A stretch of 64,000 nucleotides of DNA from Triglochin maritima (Eukaryota > Streptophyta > Magnoliopsida > Alismatales > Juncaginaceae), in contig OY821772.1 of the NCBI GenBank assembly GCA_963682175.1, forward strand, positions 49,064,925 to 49,128,924, read 5' to 3'. Below are positions 58,570 through 64,000 of the stretch, one piece after another. The position numbers were made by a program, and so were the translations under genes. Within the stretch, counting starts at the first letter, position 1. Each line of letters starts with the position of its first letter. The notes beneath the pieces were generated by a model that saw nothing but the letters and a program-made list of their open reading frames with translations, had not been told where the DNA came from and ran no database searches.

Positions 58570-59041
58570 CAAACTTTGGTGTAGTTGGAAGCAAAGCACT
58601 ACGGCCGACTCAACCACCACTTCCGAAGTAATGGTTGTCGCTGAAGCGAGCAAGGAAGGAGTGTGGATTAAGAAGACCCTTGAAGAGCTTGGAGTAGTTC
58701 CCTCGTGCCAGGGTCCAATAGAGTTATTTTGCGATAATAGTGCATCTATCTCGCAAATCACGGATCCCAAATCACACCACAAAGTGAAGTACATGGATCA
58801 CAAGTACTTTGTCACACGTGACTTCATCGACGAAGGCAAAATAAATATGTTATGGGTGGACATGAACAACAACATAGCTAATCCATTCACCAAACCCTTA
58901 TCCCAAGCCAAGGGCGAAATGCATTTCGAGTACATGGGTCTGAGGAACCATGTAGATTGGCTTGATGAGTGAATAGAGAGGATTACTCTAGTTATTATTG
59001 TTTTATACATTGAGAATGTATGTGAAAAAAACTTTGATAAC
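58570..59041 (+). pseudogene. Copia RNase H C-terminus and 3' tail, plus strand
   Basis: The frame ending at 58972 carries the C-terminal RNase H motifs of copia: KQSTTADSTTSE-type start (here STTADSTTTSEVMVVAEASK), IELFCDNSASISQI, HHKVKYMDHKYFVTRDFI, NNIANPFTKPLSQAK and HVDWLDE. The following 68 bases match, inverted, the 3' tail of element A at 3470-3560 (TTTTATACATTGAGAATGT), so this is the same family in plus orientation. It is cut at 59041, before its polypurine tract, by the Gypsy element. The upstream part of pol is absent. Confidence 0.88.
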
Positions 59042-60230
59042 TGATGAGAATTTTATTTATACCGCAAGTGCACGGCGTCAATGAAGACGTGGCAAGTACG
59101 GGTCGAACACAAGGAGGGAGAGATTTCGTTGTTAGTGTGATTTCGATTGAGGGGAAGAAGGGAGAGAAGAATTAATTTAGGTTTTTGGGGTTTTTGGTTT
59201 AATTAACTAAAGTACGAAACAAAAGCAATTAAAATTAAAACAAGAACAAAGAGAGAAATCCGTGGGGTGGAGGTTTAGACTTAGGTTTAGAGTAGAGAAT
59301 TACTGAAACTTATTGTAACTCATGTTAGTTATGAAGCATTACAAGATAAATGACTTAACATAAACTCAAGTAATCAAAATACACTAATCATGAACTTAAA
59401 ATAATAACATGCATTCATCATTCTCTAACCCTAATTCCATCACCTCCACCCTTTGGAGAGAGTTAGAAACTCATGGAGGGAGGAAGAAGAAGAGGTCCTT
59501 GAGACATTAAAAGAAAACTAAAACAAGAATTAAAAGAACAGAATTTTATTAATAAAACTAAGGTACACAAATAAGAACAACAACCAAGGACCCTATTTAC
59601 ATCGTTTTCGGGTCTATTTATAGTTGCTACAAGGGACTTAGGTATAGAATTGGATAGTACATGTGTCCATACACGAGTGGACGAAATTGGGACACACGGA
59701 TCAACCAATGGGCGGCGGAATCGCCGCACATCATGTGTATTGTGCGGCGGATTCGCCTCCCACGTTGGTCGGATTTAATCAGGATTTTTGTCACGCGTTT
59801 ATGGTATGATTTGATCTTTATTTGCGTGTCTGGATGATTTCTTTCCATTGTCTTGAGCTCCGGATTAATTCCTTCCATTGTTGGAGATTTATAGTTGATT
59901 TTTCTTTTGACTTTTCCAACAAAATATCTTGATCCTTTTCTTTTGCAATTAGGTCCTTGGCATTTTTGCAATTAAGCCCTTGACCTTTTTGTGATTAGCT
60001 CCTTGAATGCTTTTATGCTTGGATGCATTTCCAATTGAAACCCGATAAACTTGAATTCGGTCTTTATGATAGAAATGAATCTTTTGCACACGTTTATGCT
60101 CGGAATGTGGGTAAATTGCATTCAGGTCCCTGTATTCTGTAAATACGACTAAACACATACCTTAGTAGCATTTATTGATATAAAAGTAATCTAAATGAAA
60201 GACATATGATGCAATGTATGCAATGCATCA
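59042..60230 (-). repeat. 3' LTR of the Gypsy element
   Basis: 1189 bp, TG...CA, nearly identical to the solo LTR at 5681-6869 and more distant from 40127-41347. The purine tract just to its right identifies it as the 3' LTR on the minus strand, which orients all three copies. Confidence 0.93.
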
Positions 60231-60247
60231 AATACCCCCACACCTAG
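60231..60247 (-). other. Polypurine tract of the Gypsy element
   Basis: On the minus strand it reads AGGTGTGGGGGTATT and abuts the LTR start TGATGCATTG. A second, similar tract, AGGTGTGGGGGGGTG, is at about 61255-61269, just after the protease frame. Confidence 0.8.
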
Positions 60248-61362
60248 ATTTTGCTAGTCCCTAGCAAAGCAGAATATAAGAAAATGAAAGCAGGGAAATC
60301 CTAACTCACTTTCGTAGGAATCACGGTTGCACTTAGCATGTGCAACAAGCCTTTAAACCTCTTTGTTACCAAGTAGGAGGAGTGTTGTCTCCTGAGGGTT
60401 TTCAGCGGATATACCCACAAAATCCTAAATCAACATTTCATTAATAGTTCTCAATATCCCTACCTCAACTTTATACATCTCACTAAGAATTTTTGCATGC
60501 TCATTATATAAATCTAACTCATTAAAAATATGACTTGGTCTTTGTTCCTCCAACATTCACACCACTAACCCTTCTAAACATGTTATTACTTAAATTATTT
60601 TGCACGCCTCCTCTGGTGGTGAAGTATCATTTGGATCAACCATGGCATGGATCATTCTTTTAGCTTTGGGCCTTGAGTATCTTAAAGTATTTTTTTTTCC
60701 GTGATTCAACACATTTGCTTTTCCTTTTTGACACTTATACCCTTTTTGCATTCGTGTAGCGAGTTTGGTCGATAATCCCGAGCTGGAAGGCTCAAGTTAC
60801 CGGGTTTCAAGATACCCCTACGGACCAGTGACTCGAAGGCTTGGGCTTTTGTAATCATTTTGCAAAATGTGTTTTCCTCACTTTATTTTTATTTTATTTT
60901 ACTTTTATTTTCCTCAAGGCTTAATTGCTATTAGAAGTCCACACTTCCCGGTATATTTTCCTCAACCTCTGCTTTTTATCAACCACTTCAAAGATTTGAT
61001 TCATCCAATTTAAGTGCATACATGTCTTACAAGGGTCATGGGTTATTTCTTTGGAACCTAGATTTATGTCATAATTTCTACGAGCAGAACTATATAATAA
61101 GGAACAAAAACTTAATGCAATTTGTACACGGGTTTTGGCAGTTCAATCTTAAGCTATGTCATAGAATATTGAATTTTTATTTATTTATTTATTTTTTTTT
61201 TTAAGAAATAAAGCAGAACAGAAAATCAAATAGATAGATATGTACATATATAAACACCCCCCCACACCTAAATCATGCATTGTCCTCAATGTATGCATAG
61301 ATAAAATAAATGCACTTATTACCTGAGTCGGCTTGCGGTAGAGGGGTTGAGTTTGCTCAAAG
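60248..61362. other. Non-coding 3' region of the Gypsy element
   Basis: About 1.1 kb where RT, RNase H and integrase would normally be or end. I see no trace of their motifs on either strand. Confidence 0.65.
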
Positions 61363-63786
61363 TCAACCATAATCAGAACTGGATTGAATGACACCATGTT
61401 GGTGCATGTATCCAGTTGAATTGTTCCCCATGTTGACTTGAGGAAAAGATTCCACTCTTCTCACTTGAATTGGTTCGCTTATTTGCTCGAGTGATGGTGG
61501 TTGAGTAAATGAATCACTCCTTTTTTTCTTACTTCCTTTTTGCTTATGTGATGATTTATTTGATTCAGAATTCTGATAAATACGTGCTCTCATCACAACA
61601 TCACTTGGGTTGCATATTATTTCTGGCTCATTATCAATATGGAAGATATTAAATTCTGCTTTTAAGTTCCCGAAAGATAATTGCATGAGCCCATTTCGAC
61701 AGTTTATTAATGCTTCCGAAGTGGCTAAAAAGGGTCTACCTAGAATTACAGGGATTTGTCGATTAGGATTTACAACAGGTTCAGTATCAAGTACGACAAA
61801 ATCCACTGGATAAATGAAGTCACCAACCTTAATCAAAACGTCCTCTACTATACCTCTCGGTTTCTTAACAGAACAATCAGCGAATTGGAGGGTTGTCCTA
61901 GAGGGTTTCAGTGGACCAAGGTTGAGTTGCTCGTAGACAGAAAATGGGAGCAAGTTAACGCTTGCACCAAGGTCTAGAAGGGCTTTATTGATAAACGTAT
62001 CTCCTATTGAACATGAAATTGTGGGACACCCCGGGTCCTTATATTTTATAGGAGATGTGTTGGAAAGAATTGAGCATATGTTTGCAGTTAAAAATGCCTT
62101 CTTTGGTACATTCGTTTTTCTCTTCTTAGTGCACAAATCTTTTAAGAATTTAGCATAAGCAGGTATTTGTTGAATCATGTCTAAGAGTGGAATGTTTACC
62201 TTAACTTGCTTAAATACTTCCAAAATTTTCTCTATTTGTGCACTAGAGTTCTTTTTGAGTCTATTGGGAAATGGGGCTTTAGGCACATAGACTCGCTCAG
62301 GTTCAGGTTGAGCTACAGGTTCAGGTTGGGTAGGTGGATTGGGCTTTTCAATTTGGACGTCGGGTTCAATGGTCAAGTCATATGTGGGTGCTTGATGGCT
62401 AGATTGATTAGTCATTCTAGGGTTTACCACATTATTGTCAATTTGTCTTCCGGACCGTAATGATACTACAGCATTAATTTGTTGGAACGGTCCTTCCTCA
62501 TTAACCATTTGAACCGGTCTAGGGTTGTTATTTCCTGAGGGTGGTTGATAAGTTTGATATTGGTTATTAGTTCTGGGGTTTACCTCAGGTTGACTTGGAA
62601 ATTGGCCCTTTTCTCTTTCACCTATTATCTGTGCTAATTGGCTGACCTGTGTCTCTAGCCTTTGGAATGATTGGTTGGTTGTTTGTATAAAAGCTGTCAT
62701 TAAATTTTCTAATTTTGTCAACCTAACCTCATGATTTCCATTATTACCCCCAGATGATGTATTATTTTGGTTATATGGGGTTGGTTGTTGTCTAGGAGGT
62801 TGTCCTTGTTGGGTCCACGAAAAATTGGGATGATTACGCCAACCTGGGTTATAGGTTGATGCGTAAGGATCATTTCTAGAATTGTTAAATGTGGCATTAA
62901 CATGTTCCAGGTTCACACAGTCCTCCATTAAATGACCAGTCTGACCACATCTAGAGCAAGGGGTAGGGGATGCTTGTCGGGTTTGGTTTTGCAGCTCTAA
63001 ACTTTCCATTCTGCGCATAAGGGTGGCTAGTTTTGCCTCAGCCGCTATGTTGGCATCTATAGCTAAGACACCTGGTCGGGGTTGACTCGCTATTCTAGAT
63101 CCAATACTCGGGTTGATGGGTGTTCTAGCATTGTCCCATTGCATACTATTTTCAGCTAAATCCTCAAGAAAAGTCCAGGCATCATTTTCATTTTTGGACA
63201 TAAAGTTCCCTTGGCTCACAGATTCTAGCATAACCCTAGATGTGGGTGTCAATCCCTCATAAATAATTTGGCATAATTGCCACTTCGGAATTCCGTGATG
63301 AGGGCATTGGGTCAAGACACTCTTAAATCTCTCCAGATAGGAATAGAACGGCTCGCTCTCAGACTGAACGAATGCAACAATTTCATTCCTAATCTTCATA
63401 GTCTTATGGTTGGGAAAATATTTTTTTAAGAAAACTTGAACAAATTCAGCCCAACTCCTAATAGATCTTTCGGCTAGACTATATAGCCATTTCTTAGCGT
63501 CGTCCTTAAGTGCTAGAGGCACGAATTTCAGACGCACTGCCTCTTCAGGGATATGCTGGTATTGCATAAGAGAGCAGATTTCTTCAAATTCTCTAAGGAA
63601 GAGATATGGGTCTTCCCTAGAGGTGAACTTAGGCAGCATACTCATGTATTGTGCTTTAAGTTCGAAGTCGCGACCCGGTATGGTGGGCATGACGATGCAC
63701 GATGGCTGAGCAGCCATCGTTGGGTAGCACCGATCCCTCAGAGTTATAGGTTGTGCAACAGGCGGGTCCACTACGTTCTCACCCAT
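61363..63786 (-). CDS. Gypsy Gag-protease polyprotein
   Basis: Open for 807 codons from the first in-frame ATG (63784-63786); the frame continues open upstream to 63921 without an ATG. The Gag core (PF03732 type) shows FREFEEICSLMQYQHIPEEA in related form, LKFVPLALKDDAKKWLYSL and FVQVFLKKYFPNHKT. A CCHC knuckle follows (CSRCGQTGHLMEDC), then a Gln/Asn-rich linker, VSLRSGRQID, and KAPFPNRLKKNSS. The aspartic protease reads NKALLDLGASVNLLPFSVYE, with DLG in place of DTG or DSG, which is usual in this plant Gypsy lineage, and VILGRPFLATSEALI as the C-terminal signature. The frame is uninterrupted, unlike every other retroelement frame in the window. It ends in a basic Ser-rich tail with no RT. 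Confidence 0.9.
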   Translation of the reverse strand: MGENVVDPPVAQPITLRDRCYPTMAAQPSCIVMPTIPGRDFELKAQYMSMLPKFTSREDPYLFLREFEEICSLMQYQHIPEEAVRLKFVPLALKDDAKKWLYSLAERSIRSWAEFVQVFLKKYFPNHKTMKIRNEIVAFVQSESEPFYSYLERFKSVLTQCPHHGIPKWQLCQIIYEGLTPTSRVMLESVSQGNFMSKNENDAWTFLEDLAENSMQWDNARTPINPSIGSRIASQPRPGVLAIDANIAAEAKLATLMRRMESLELQNQTRQASPTPCSRCGQTGHLMEDCVNLEHVNATFNNSRNDPYASTYNPGWRNHPNFSWTQQGQPPRQQPTPYNQNNTSSGGNNGNHEVRLTKLENLMTAFIQTTNQSFQRLETQVSQLAQIIGEREKGQFPSQPEVNPRTNNQYQTYQPPSGNNNPRPVQMVNEEGPFQQINAVVSLRSGRQIDNNVVNPRMTNQSSHQAPTYDLTIEPDVQIEKPNPPTQPEPVAQPEPERVYVPKAPFPNRLKKNSSAQIEKILEVFKQVKVNIPLLDMIQQIPAYAKFLKDLCTKKRKTNVPKKAFLTANICSILSNTSPIKYKDPGCPTISCSIGDTFINKALLDLGASVNLLPFSVYEQLNLGPLKPSRTTLQFADCSVKKPRGIVEDVLIKVGDFIYPVDFVVLDTEPVVNPNRQIPVILGRPFLATSEALINCRNGLMQLSFGNLKAEFNIFHIDNEPEIICNPSDVVMRARIYQNSESNKSSHKQKGSKKKRSDSFTQPPSLEQISEPIQVRRVESFPQVNMGNNSTGYMHQHGVIQSSSDYG

Positions 63787-64000
63787 TAGATCCGGGTGAG
63801 GTGGTGCAACAGGTGGATTGGGAAGTTTCAGACTGGAATCTAGATGAACTCGTGAGAGTCGATTACTCAAGTCCCGAATCCAAATCTGAGTGCACCGGGT
63901 TGAATCAATTTTTGAATTCAAATTCGAAATTTAAATTCCAAATTTAATTTCAAGAATTAATTACTCTTTTTTCGTTTTTTTTTTTTAAGGAAACAAACAA
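63787..64000 (-). other. Start of the Gypsy leader
   Basis: Sequence upstream of the gag ATG, low-complexity AT-rich toward the window edge. The leader, PBS and 5' LTR lie outside. Confidence 0.6.

Larger units (their letters stand above)
59042..64000 (-). mobile_element. Ty3/Gypsy element with gag-protease only, right-truncated by window
   Basis: Minus strand. The 3' LTR is at 59042-60230, followed (rightwards) by a purine tract, about 1.1 kb of non-coding sequence, the Gag-protease frame and the start of a leader. No reverse transcriptase, RNase H or integrase lies between protease and 3' LTR, so the element is non-autonomous, like the described TR-GAG class. Its 5' LTR and PBS are beyond the window. 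It inserted in a copia tail, and the expected left TSD is ATAAC (59037-59041). Confidence 0.9.

Noticed and set aside
1..64000. tRNA, rRNA, CRISPR or bacterial-type operon features
   Set aside because: No cloverleaf with a GGTTCGA-type B box, no rRNA stretch and no spaced identical repeats of CRISPR form were seen; the tandem arrays here are plant satellites and minisatellites.

Overview
The window is plant nuclear DNA, almost certainly from an angiosperm and probably a eudicot with a repeat-rich genome. The signs are GT-AG introns, Ty1/copia elements primed by initiator-Met tRNA, Mutator-like, PIF/Harbinger and CACTA DNA transposons, TTTAGGG-type telomere-like repeats, and two conserved plant housekeeping genes. 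The species cannot be named from the sequence.

Layout. (1) 1-14064 is a nest of Ty1/copia elements on the minus strand. Element A (1414-11993, two ~2.0 kb LTRs, TSD TATAC) sits in the pol gene of a related element B, and A itself contains a Gypsy solo LTR (5681-6869, TSD GTCGG). (2) 14404-17009 is an intact four-exon plant mobile domain (PMD/MAIN-like) gene whose first intron carries GC-rich hairpin repeats. (3) 17726-20978 and 22171-29878 are the single-copy host island: the replication licensing factor CDT1 (7 exons, 568 aa, E2F-type sites upstream) and a CIP111/AFG2-type double AAA ATPase (11 exons, about 998 codons). Both are on the minus strand, head to tail. Every splice phase in both genes agrees except exon 2 of CIP111, which carries an apparent 1-nt frameshift. 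(4) 30.6-42.7 kb holds DNA transposons: a non-autonomous MULE with a 22-bp minisatellite core, a Harbinger-type element with TTA TSD, a copia solo LTR (TSD GTGTT), a decayed MULE transposase-OTU gene, a second minisatellite MULE with a nested Gypsy solo LTR (TSD GAAGG), and an ~87-bp tandem array. (5) 42.7-48.9 kb is poorly defined, with small palindromic repeats, a possible gene fragment and a 1.44-kb-spaced direct repeat. (6) 48950-54739 is a 5.8 kb satellite with ~85-bp monomers alternating as a ~171-bp dimer. (7) 54740-55212 is a CACTA end rich in TAGACGTCGG palindromes. (8) 57.0-57.5 kb holds a decayed heavy-metal-associated (HIPP) gene. (9) 58.57-64 kb is a plus-strand copia RNase H tail cut by a minus-strand Gypsy element that encodes only Gag and protease before its 3' LTR.

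The functional genes are CDT1, CIP111 (subject to the frameshift) and perhaps the PMD gene; the Gag-protease frame is also open. Nearly everything else is transposon or tandem repeat. Three repeat families recur: the copia LTR (1414, 9948, 34682), the Gypsy LTR (5681, 40127, 59042) and the MULE termini (30691, 38938), so the history is one of repeated nested insertion followed by LTR-LTR recombination. No convincing wholly new system is seen. The items most worth checking are the CIP111 frameshift, the PMD gene with its hairpin intron, the degenerate but recently inserted copia A, the gag-pro-only Gypsy element and the dimeric satellite.
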